Assembly: GCF_012844225.1 (NCBI RefSeq)
Contig: NZ_JABAGQ010000007.1
Location: 1-64,000, forward strand
Direction of reading: 5' to 3'
From: Rhodococcus sp. 105337
GTDB lineage: Bacteria; Actinomycetota; Actinomycetes; Mycobacteriales; Mycobacteriaceae
Length of the DNA stretch: 64,000 nt
Every line of letters starts with the position of its first letter. The first letter of the stretch is position 1. Under the pieces are notes generated by a model, which did not search any database, was not told where the DNA came from, and was given only the letters and a program-made list of their open reading frames with translations. The position numbers and the translations under genes were made by a program. This document shows positions 33,964 to 40,424 of the stretch, piece by piece.

Positions 33964-34186
33964 AGAACCCAGGTCCCCGGTCGCCGATCAGGGGCCTACT
34001 GCCGACTGTACGAGGCAGCGCTCGATCTGCCTGCAACCGCGGGTCGGTGTCGGCCAGTAGCGGGGCGATCCGGCGCACCCCGCTACGGACCGAAGCGGAA
34101 ACCTCACCGCATCTCGAATCCCGTACAGCGTGTGAAGCTCTGCCAACCAACAACATTCGATCGGAAAGCGGACTTCACACCGTAGC

Positions 34187-34540
34187 TCACTCGACCACCG
34201 AACGAACGATCTCGGCGATGCGTTTCTCGGTGCCCTCGTCGACGGTCTCGAAGTACCACGCGGCGGGCATCAGCGCCCCGTCCGCCCCGCCTGCAGGTCG
34301 GAACGCAGCCTTCTCGGTGATCGCGAGATTCAAGCGTTCGTCATTGCGCAGGGTCACGAGCGCGGGGGTGCCGGCCGTTTTCGCGTAGGCAGGCATTCCG
34401 TACCAGATCCGCGGCTTCAGGGTCGGGGCCGTGGCCACGATGATGTCGTGCACACGCTTCACGACGGCCCGCCGCGGCTCTTCCATCTTCGAGATCTTGT
34501 CGAGCACCTGCGTCAGGTTTTTCTCGTCCTTCGAAGACAT
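34187..34540 (-). CDS. DUF1801/YdhG-like protein
   Basis: A 117-aa small soluble protein with the YdhG/DUF1801 pattern: the helix LTQVLDKISKMEEPRRAVVK, then HDIIVATAPTLKPRIWYGMP with the family's WYGMPAY box, and beta-strands to LNLAITEKAAF. The family fold is related to frataxin-like proteins but has no firm biochemical role. ATG 34540 lies just after a GAAAGGACGT ribosome site. It is the last recognisable chromosomal gene before the ychF-3'-end insertion. Confidence 0.75.
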   Translation of the reverse strand: MSSKDEKNLTQVLDKISKMEEPRRAVVKRVHDIIVATAPTLKPRIWYGMPAYAKTAGTPALVTLRNDERLNLAITEKAAFRPAGGADGALMPAAWYFETVDEGTEKRIAEIVRSVVE

Positions 34541-34858
34541 GTCACGTCCTTTCGTCAGCCGATGCCGGGCATCGGCGAAATGAAGTTGGCGTATCGATAC
34601 GCCGCACTCCATCCGGACATGTCCTGACTGCTCAGGCCTCTCCGCGATGATTCACGTGGTCGTCACGTGGAAGCGCACGGTGGAACGTGCCACCGGAATC
34701 AGGATAGCGGTCATGCAGACACATGCCCCCGATACGACGGATTCCAGTCACATGTTCGACTAGAACCTCACCCACTTCCGGCACGGAACAACGTCACTGT
34801 CCTTCGTCGGATCGCGCAACTCACGAATGACGCGCAAATCTCAGAGGTCAGGAACTAC
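34541..34858. other. Intergenic region left of the insertion
   Basis: No supported gene. It would originally have been the region just downstream of ychF. A short open frame on the plus strand (ending at 34915) crosses the attL-like repeat and has poor codon use, so I do not call it. Confidence 0.4.
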
Positions 34859-34874
34859 ACGTTGAAGCGGAACT
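34859..34874. repeat. Left direct repeat (attL-like) carrying a second ychF 3' end
   Basis: ACGTTGAAGCGGAACT, identical to 37457-37472. Read on the minus strand it encodes Phe-Arg-Phe-Asn-Val with GTG as the Val codon, and a TAG stop (34857-34855) follows in frame: exactly the YchF C-terminus. Such a displaced gene end is the expected footprint of integrase-mediated insertion at a gene 3' end. Confidence 0.8.
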
Positions 34875-35001
34875 TTAGCGAGTTCCCCGATATGCCGCCT
34901 GACCTGCAGAAATAGGCTACTATGCGGCAGTCCTAGCCCCGTTCTAGCCCCATAGGTCCACTCAGGGCAGCTTGTCAGACCAGCGTGAGACGATCCCTCC
35001 C

Positions 35002-35931
35002 ATGACCTACATCCATTGGGCGCCCGACAACGGCGAAGTTCATCACTACACCGATACGGGCGGTCTCATCGGAATCATTCAGGGAAAAAAATTCTGGGCG
35101 ACAAACATTCAGTTCATGAATGACTCGCTCGAGTATGATTTTGGCCTGCAGAAAGTGGCAAAATCCCTGGACGATGCCCTTGAAAGATTGAGGTCGAACG
35201 ACTCGGAAGAAACTCCCTTCACAGCCGAACTCCAAGCATCCGTGCAGACCGTCATCAGAATGCTAAGGGGAGCCGGGTCAAATCCCAAGGATGGACAGTA
35301 CGTGTGCTGCTTCTCCAGACATCCCGACGACCTCGGACAATGGCGCGGTTATGCGAAAGATGGGTACTGCATCACTTTCGATGAAGAACTGTTGACAAAG
35401 AGCCTAGCAAGCTCCCAGCCCGACGAACGGGCCGTGAGATGCGGCAACGTCGACTACGGCGGCCAAGCCTTCGGATGGACCGAGGCGGAATATACAGATG
35501 CAGTGCTGAAGCGCATGCACGAGATCCTCCATAATCCTGATTCGAATTTGTCGGACTACGGATTCTCCGCAGACGACCCCATTTTCGGAGAAATAGTCGA
35601 TCAGAAAGACCTAAGTGCACTAGCTGCAATCGCCGGCGTGGCTGCCGTTCAGGGCCCGATTCCATTCCTCAAGGAATCATGCTTTGCCGCCGAAATGGAA
35701 ATGCGGGTGTGCGTGTCACACCCCCACGGAGTTAAATTCCGCACTTCCGCCATAGGCCCGATTCCCTACGCCGAGTTGGCATTTGATCCGAACTCCATCA
35801 AGGCGGTAACCGTGGGGCCCGGATTGAATATGAATCTTCGACAAGCGACCCTCGAATACCTGCTGGCACACGAGTTCGGCAAAGACCACGAGATCGAGGT
35901 CCAGAATACGGGGCTGTCCTTCAGGGGTTAG
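35002..35931 (+). CDS. DUF2971 domain protein
   Basis: A 309-aa soluble protein with the DUF2971 hallmarks: an N-terminal HHYTDTGGLIGIIQGKKFWA, FMNDSLEYDFG, then CCFSRHPDDLGQWRGYAKDG with CITFDEE. The His-Tyr-Thr opening and the later CFS...W..YA segment recall ADP-ribosyltransferase-like folds, but no catalytic proof can be drawn. Base composition is clearly lower in GC than flanking genes (runs such as GGGAAAAAAATTC). ATG 35002 starts at the domain; a TTG ten codons earlier is the alternative. It lies inside the ychF-integrated segment, 89 bp before the membrane-anchored protein, so they may act together. DUF2971 genes are frequent accessory cargo; the function is unknown. Confidence 0.75.
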   Translation: MTYIHWAPDNGEVHHYTDTGGLIGIIQGKKFWATNIQFMNDSLEYDFGLQKVAKSLDDALERLRSNDSEETPFTAELQASVQTVIRMLRGAGSNPKDGQYVCCFSRHPDDLGQWRGYAKDGYCITFDEELLTKSLASSQPDERAVRCGNVDYGGQAFGWTEAEYTDAVLKRMHEILHNPDSNLSDYGFSADDPIFGEIVDQKDLSALAAIAGVAAVQGPIPFLKESCFAAEMEMRVCVSHPHGVKFRTSAIGPIPYAELAFDPNSIKAVTVGPGLNMNLRQATLEYLLAHEFGKDHEIEVQNTGLSFRG

Positions 35932-36020
35932 CCCCTAATCGCCCGCAGGTCGGTAGGCGCCGATGAGGGCGCCGGTCGTGTCGCGCAGACACGCCACAGT
36001 AGAAACGGTACAAATAGCAT

Positions 36021-36464
36021 GTGTATGGATGGCTTGTAGCCCTGATCGGTGTGATTGGTGGCCTGGTATCAGGGTCAGTGGCGTCGTTGATCGCTCCGTG
36101 GGCTCAGTGGGGCGCCGAGAAACGACGCGGGCAGCACCAGCGCAAGATCAACAAGATCAAGGTATGGCGCGGAGAGATCGACAAACTCCGGAAGGCAGTC
36201 GAGGAGTGCCGCGCGGCGTCGGACGTTACCGACTACAACCCCGACTACGAGTACTACCCGCTGAAGGAATCCGAACTTAAGCGCGCGCTCAATCTCGACA
36301 CCCAGCAGTGGTACCACAGCCTTCTCGAACAGCTGGATGCCAATGAACGCAGCCAACTTGAGGCCGACCTGCGCGAGTACGCCCAAGAAAACAACGGCGA
36401 GCCTGCGATCGCCGCCCTGTCCAAGACGATTGAAAAGCTCGACAAGCGCTGGGGACTGACCTAG
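36021..36464 (+). CDS. Membrane-anchored helical protein
   Basis: A 147-aa protein: an N-terminal membrane helix (GWLVALIGVIGGLVSGSVAS) followed by a basic, strongly helical cytoplasmic part (KRRGQHQRKINKIKVWRGEI; ALSKTIEKLDKRWGL) likely to form coiled coils. The GTG at 36021 gives a classical N-in anchor; there is no good ribosome site. Composition is less GC-rich than the chromosome. It belongs to the inserted segment and follows the DUF2971 gene. No family recognised; a two-part membrane/effector arrangement is a guess. Confidence 0.6.
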   Translation: MYGWLVALIGVIGGLVSGSVASLIAPWAQWGAEKRRGQHQRKINKIKVWRGEIDKLRKAVEECRAASDVTDYNPDYEYYPLKESELKRALNLDTQQWYHSLLEQLDANERSQLEADLREYAQENNGEPAIAALSKTIEKLDKRWGLT

Positions 36465-36953
36465 CGCCTGATCGCTCGCACGTTCGTCGGCTCCGGTACT
36501 GCCGGGTGCGCGAACGCAGCATTCATCGGATTGCTCCAATTCGGTACGAGAGTTGACGGGCGAGCGAACCGAGCACTGCTCAGGTTCTGTAATTGCTGCC
36601 GGTCTCTGACCGAACTGGGTACTGCTGATTTGCTCAACTGTCCGCGGACGCTGTCACGCGGGTAATGCGGGAAGCCGCTGATCCCGACCGGGTGCCGGGG
36701 TGTTGCGGTAAAAGCGGGCACTGCCCGGTTAACGCCAGGCTACGGCTACTGGTGGCCGCGCGCCAATGCAAACGCCCTGCTACCCGACGGAACTAGTTCC
36801 CGAGTAGTTCTGGGGTGTGGCTGTGGTAGCCGCTACTAAGGCACCGTGCGTTCCTAGCTGCGACGATCCGTCGTTCGTAACTGACTTACAACTGGTGGCG
36901 CGAGTCGGGGATAGCAGACCGTTCTTACATAGCACGCACTGCCACGGCTCAGC
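36465..36953. other. Non-coding part of the inserted segment
   Basis: 489 bp with stop codons scattered in all frames. Only notable item: a perfect 12-bp palindrome GGAACTAGTTCC at 36789-36800. No RNA gene or promoter can be supported. Confidence 0.4.
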
Positions 36954-37232
36954 GTGGTCCGAGAGACCAATGCTAAGGGAACAACAGATGACTACGTTGT
37001 GATCGAGAATAAGAGCACCGCTATCACGGCTGAGGAACTGCGCATAGACCTTCAGGAATGGCAGAACTCGGTGTTCCGCCAGAATGACGACCCATTCAGT
37101 CTCCCGCCTCTCCATAAAATCCGGTGGCCTGCCGCGTTTTCAATGGGCGACGCGACGCAGATCAACGCGACGCTCACCTGGACGGAACCGAGCGGGCCTC
37201 AGTCCGTCGAGTTGCCGGTGACTTATAGCTAG
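36954..37232 (+). CDS. Short hypothetical protein or gene fragment
   Basis: A 92-aa frame from GTG 36954 whose latter two thirds look protein-like (DDYVVIENKSTAITAEELRI, FRQNDDPFSLPPLHKIRWPA, then the alternating strand INATLTWTEPSGPQ). Codon use is poor in GC3 compared with the chromosome, in line with the rest of the insert. The frame is open back to a TAG at 36930, so it may be the 3' end of a truncated gene. There is no ribosome site. A strong hairpin follows 32 bp after the stop. Unrecognised. Confidence 0.35.
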   Translation: MVRETNAKGTTDDYVVIENKSTAITAEELRIDLQEWQNSVFRQNDDPFSLPPLHKIRWPAAFSMGDATQINATLTWTEPSGPQSVELPVTYS

Positions 37233-37264
37233 CTGATCCAACCGCCAAATACTTTAATCACGTT

Positions 37265-37293
37265 GAGCGCCTCGCCCTGCGGGCGAGGCGCTC
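37265..37293. terminator. Strong GC hairpin
   Basis: Perfect 13-bp stem GAGCGCCTCGCCC / GGGCGAGGCGCTC with a 3-nt loop. It follows the last insert ORF. No T-run on the plus strand (CTCGGG follows). It can also stop transcription leaving ychF from the right. Confidence 0.6.
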
Positions 37294-37331
37294 TCGGGTG
37301 CTGGCTCGGAAAGGCCGCCGCTAGCCCTGCC

Positions 37332-37351
37332 TTAGCCCCAGCAGGGGCTAA
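37332..37351. repeat. Perfect inverted repeat near the right end of the insert
   Basis: TTAGCCCC-AGCA-GGGGCTAA, 8-bp arms. Related CTAGCCCC units occur at the left end (around 34933-34951) and a GGGGTTAGCCCC dyad lies at the DUF2971 stop (35922-35936), so the unit recurs across the element. Confidence 0.5.
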
Positions 37352-37362
37352 TCAGCCACTAA

Positions 37363-37407
37363 TCCGCAGGTGCGCTATCACTGCTCAGAAAGTGGCCCTC
37401 ACCTGCG
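37363..37407. repeat. Spaced inverted repeat next to the attR-like site
   Basis: CCGCAGGTG (37363-37371) and CACCTGCGG (37399-37407) are perfect 9-bp arms 27 bp apart, ending 50 bp from the right direct repeat. Spacing and position resemble accessory (arm-type) sites of tyrosine recombinases; this is inference. Confidence 0.4.
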
Positions 37408-37452
37408 GGTTCGTGATGACGATTCGCCGCCCACCTGGGCGATGTAGCCCCA

Positions 37453-38532
37453 TCAAACGTTGAAGCGGAACTCCACGACATCGCCGTCGGCCATGACGTA
37501 GTCCTTGCCTTCCATCCGGACCTTGCCCCGGGCCTTGGCCTCAGCCATCGAACCGGCGGCGTCGAGGTCGTCGAACGAGACGATCTCGGCCTTGATGAAG
37601 CCACGCTCGAAGTCGGAGTGGATGACGCCGGCGGCCTGCGGTGCGGTGTCGCCCTGGTGGATGGTCCACGCACGCGCCTCCTTCGGACCCGCGGTGAGGT
37701 AGGTCTGGAGGCCGAGGGTGTGGAAGCCGACCCGCGCGAGGGAGGCGAGGCCCGGCTCGTCCTGACCGATCGAGTCGAGCAGTTCCTGAGCTTCTTCCGG
37801 CTCGAGTTCGATCAACTCGGACTCGACCTTGGCGTCGAGGAACACGCAGTCCGCGGGAGCGACGGCCTCGCGCAGTTCCTGCTTCTTCGCGTCGTCGGTG
37901 AGCACCGTCTCGTCGGCGTTGAAGACGTAGAGGAACGGCTTGGTGGTCATGAGGTTGAGCTCGCGCAGCAACGCGTAGTCGAGGGTGTCCTTCTTCGAGA
38001 ACAGGGTCGCGCCCTCGTTGAGGACGGCCTGCGCCTTGACCGCCTCCTCGTACTGCGGCTTGAGGTCCTTGTTCTTCTTCGCGTCCTTCTCGAGACGCGG
38101 CAGCGCCTTCTCGAGGGTCTGGATGTCGGCGAGGATCAGCTCGGTCTCGATGATCTCGATGTCGGCGAGCGGGTCGACGCGACCGTCGACGTGGATCACG
38201 TCGTCGTCGGCGAACACGCGCACAACCTGGCAGATCGCATCCGCTTCGCGAATGTTGGCGAGGAACTTGTTGCCCAGGCCCGCGCCCTCGGACGCGCCCT
38301 TGACGATGCCGGCGATGTCGACGAAGGACACGGTGGCGGGCAGGATGCGCTGCGAACCGAAGATCTCCGCCAGGCGATTCAGCCGCGGATCGGGCAGTTC
38401 GACCACGCCGACATTGGGCTCGATGGTGGCGAACGGATAGTTCGCAGCCAGCACATCGTTCTTGGTCAGCGCGTTGAAAAGCGTCGACTTGCCGACGTTG
38501 GGAAGACCGACGATTCCGAGGGTAAGGCTCAC
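37453..38532 (-). CDS. ychF: Redox-regulated ATPase/GTPase YchF (OLA1 family)
   Basis: A 359-aa Obg-related P-loop protein that binds ribosomes and hydrolyses ATP. Motifs: G1 [15 protein letters not shown] at the N-terminus, [19 protein letters not shown]3 [20 protein letters not shown], the NADE-type G4 variant (YVFNADE) that favours ATP, and a C-terminal TGS domain ([20 protein letters not shown]). It ends in EFRFNV as in other YchF proteins, even though its last codons and stop are the right-hand copy of an integration repeat. Full length; no disruption. Orthologue of Rv1112 by context. Confidence 0.97.
   Translation of the reverse strand: MSLTLGIVGLPNVGKSTLFNALTKNDVLAANYPFATIEPNVGVVELPDPRLNRLAEIFGSQRILPATVSFVDIAGIVKGASEGAGLGNKFLANIREADAICQVVRVFADDDVIHVDGRVDPLADIEIIETELILADIQTLEKALPRLEKDAKKNKDLKPQYEEAVKAQAVLNEGATLFSKKDTLDYALLRELNLMTTKPFLYVFNADETVLTDDAKKQELREAVAPADCVFLDAKVESELIELEPEEAQELLDSIGQDEPGLASLARVGFHTLGLQTYLTAGPKEARAWTIHQGDTAPQAAGVIHSDFERGFIKAEIVSFDDLDAAGSMAEAKARGKVRMEGKDYVMADGDVVEFRFNV
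37457..37472. repeat. Right direct repeat (attR-like) inside the ychF 3' end
   Basis: Second copy of ACGTTGAAGCGGAACT, within the last codons of ychF; on the minus strand it reads FRFNV with GTT as the Val codon and then TGA (37455-37453). The stop context differs from the left copy (GTG TAG), which shows that one end came with the element. Confidence 0.8.
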
Positions 38533-38568
38533 GGGTTCAATATTCTACGCAGGCCCTGCGCGGTCGCC

Positions 38569-39024
38569 TCATCCGCACGCCACCCGCACCAACTGCGCGA
38601 TCCGCGCGGCCTGCTCGTCGTCGGGCACGGATGTCCCGTCGGCGGCGAGTTCGCCGACCGTGTCGTTGACTTCCTGATCGCCGGCGCCGTCCTCGATCAA
38701 CGGGCACGTCTCGGTGACGACGGACTCGATCGACGAGGTTTCCCGGTCGGCGGACAACTGCGGGTAGCCGGCACGGAACGCCGCCACGAACGCACTCATC
38801 TTGGCGTCGTCGAACGCTTCTCCGGCTTTGTCGGCGGCATCGGAGGCTGCCTGCTGAACGGAGGAGAGGACCCCGCCGGCTTGTTCCTGCACATTCGTCG
38901 CTGCCTCGCTCGCCGAGGAACGCGCCCCGTCCACCGTCGGCGCGTCGTCCGAGCTGCACGCGCTGAGAGCACCGGCGACAGCCACCGCGACCAGCATTGT
39001 CGATGCCCGAGTTCTCCGGGACAT
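38569..39024 (-). CDS. Secreted lipoprotein, hypothetical
   Basis: A 151-aa lipoprotein: signal peptide with an Arg-rich start and hydrophobic core (TMLVAVAVAGALSAC), lipobox LSAC with Cys near residue 23. The mature part begins with an Ala/Ser/Glu-rich helix (SASEAATNVQEQAGGVLSSV), then a small domain with two cysteines (VTETCPLIEDG, LVRVACG) that probably form a disulphide. DUF732-like in size and cysteine spacing, though I cannot confirm that. ATG 39024 has GGAACGG upstream. The 37 bp to ychF allow read-through into it. Confidence 0.7.
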   Translation of the reverse strand: MSRRTRASTMLVAVAVAGALSACSSDDAPTVDGARSSASEAATNVQEQAGGVLSSVQQAASDAADKAGEAFDDAKMSAFVAAFRAGYPQLSADRETSSIESVVTETCPLIEDGAGDQEVNDTVGELAADGTSVPDDEQAARIAQLVRVACG

Positions 39025-39181
39025 GCCCGTTCCATACGTCACGTTTCGAGAGTGCCACGAGCGGGGACTCTCGGTCGGGCAAATCCGACAACCCGCTCAT
39101 GCTCGGATTCCGGGCGTGGTGACCGTAGATTTACGGACGTCGGGCACGTCGACTCGCACAGACATGTCGGAAGGACCAGCG

Positions 39182-40408
39182 TTGACCGAATCGAAATCCA
39201 GCCCATGGGGGACGAACCCCGCCTCGACATCGTCGAAGACTCCTGATCGTGCCACCCTCATCGGTGCCGGCGGAATGTGGCTCGCGAAGTGGTCCGCGAT
39301 CCTGGTTGTGATCGCTGCGGGTGCCGTCGTGCTGGGCTGGATCATCCAGAAGATGTGGGTGATCGTGCTGCCGGTCGCCCTTGCGATCGTGGTCTCGACG
39401 ATTCTGTGGCCGCCGACCCGGGCGATGACCAAACGCGGACTCCCGCCCGCACCGGCCGCGTCGATCACGCTCGTGCTGTTCTTCGCGATCGTGGGCGGCA
39501 TCATCGCCGGCATCGTGCCGTCGGTGGTCAATCAGGTGCCCGATCTGGCCAACAAGGCCACCGAAGGCATCAACACGGTCCAGGACTGGGTGAAGGGCCC
39601 GCCCATCAACCTGCAGGACGAGCAACTCGACAACGCCGTGGACGCGGTGGTCGAACGTGTCCAGGGCAGCGCTGCCTCGATCGCCGGGGGCGTGTTCTCC
39701 GGGGTCACCACCGCCGGGTCGCTCCTCATCACGTTCGCACTTGTCCTGGTGCTGTCGTTCTTCTTCATCAAGGACGGACCGCGTTTCATCCCCTGGCTGC
39801 ATCGGGTCAGCGGCAGCACTGCCGGGCGGCACCTCGAAGAGGTCCTGACCCGGATGTGGATCACGCTCGGCGGGTTCATTCGCACCCAGGCCGTCGTGAG
39901 CCTCATCGACGCGGTGTTCATCGGCATCGGTCTGGTGATCCTCGGTGTACCGCTCGCGCCGGTGCTGGCGATCCTCACGTTCATCGGTGGATTCGTCCCG
40001 ATTGTGGGTGCCTTCGTTGCCGGTGCCCTGGCCGTGCTGGTCGCGCTCGTCGCCAACGGCTTCACCACGGCTCTCATCGTGCTGGCACTCATCATTGCGG
40101 TGCAGCAGATCGAGGGGAACGTCCTGCAGCCCGTTCTCCAGTCGCGGAGCATGAATCTGCACGCGGCCGTGGTGCTGCTCGCGGTCACTGCCGGATCGTC
40201 GCTGTTCGGCATCGTCGGTGCGTTCCTGGCGGTGCCGGTGGCTGCGGTCGCCGCCGTCGTGATCCGCTACATCGGCGAGCAGATCGACAGTCGCTCGGCC
40301 GAAGTCGATCCGGACGACGCGACGAAAGCTCTGCCCGCTCCCGGCGACGCCTCGGCGCCCGATCCGAACGCCTCCACCGGGCCGGAGCCCGAGCCGGATC
40401 AGAAGTGA
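39182..40408 (+). CDS. AI-2E family transporter (UPF0118)
   Basis: A 408-aa polytopic membrane protein of the AI-2E/TqsA/PerM family, with about eight helices: LAKWSAILVVIAAGAVVLGW, WVIVLPVALAIVVSTILW, the extracytoplasmic segment (about 110-180), SLLITFALVLVLSFFFIKDGP, and the family GGFVPIVGAFVAGALAVLVAL and AVQQIEGNVLQPVLQSRSMN. The C-terminal tail is acidic and Pro-rich. A TTG at 39182 is preferred because GGAAGGA sits six bases upstream; ATG 39164 would add six residues. Members export small molecules or signals; the mycobacterial orthologue (Rv1101c by context) is uncharacterised. Confidence 0.88.
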   Translation: MTESKSSPWGTNPASTSSKTPDRATLIGAGGMWLAKWSAILVVIAAGAVVLGWIIQKMWVIVLPVALAIVVSTILWPPTRAMTKRGLPPAPAASITLVLFFAIVGGIIAGIVPSVVNQVPDLANKATEGINTVQDWVKGPPINLQDEQLDNAVDAVVERVQGSAASIAGGVFSGVTTAGSLLITFALVLVLSFFFIKDGPRFIPWLHRVSGSTAGRHLEEVLTRMWITLGGFIRTQAVVSLIDAVFIGIGLVILGVPLAPVLAILTFIGGFVPIVGAFVAGALAVLVALVANGFTTALIVLALIIAVQQIEGNVLQPVLQSRSMNLHAAVVLLAVTAGSSLFGIVGAFLAVPVAAVAAVVIRYIGEQIDSRSAEVDPDDATKALPAPGDASAPDPNASTGPEPEPDQK

Positions 40409-40424
40409 CGGACGCTCCTGCGGG

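Larger units (their letters stand above)
34859..37472. mobile_element. Remnant integrative element inserted at the ychF 3' end
   Basis: A 2.6 kb segment with visibly lower GC than its neighbours, bounded by a 16-bp perfect direct repeat that in both places reconstructs the last YchF codons plus a stop. Contents: a DUF2971 gene, a membrane-anchored helical protein, a possible fragment gene, and several perfect inverted repeats crowded at the right end. No integrase, relaxase or phage structural gene is visible. It is therefore either a decayed island, a small satellite mobilised in trans, or cargo left after deletion. The insertion mechanism is inferred from the repeats. Confidence 0.7.

Noticed and set aside
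34667-34915. An 82-codon plus-strand frame reading through the left direct repeat
   Set aside because: Although its end looks slightly protein-like, it has no ribosome site and crosses the junction between chromosome and insert, so it cannot be an old gene.
36461-36721. An 86-codon minus-strand frame in the insert
   Set aside because: Low-complexity, Ser/Arg/Pro-rich translation with no ribosome site; treated as non-coding.
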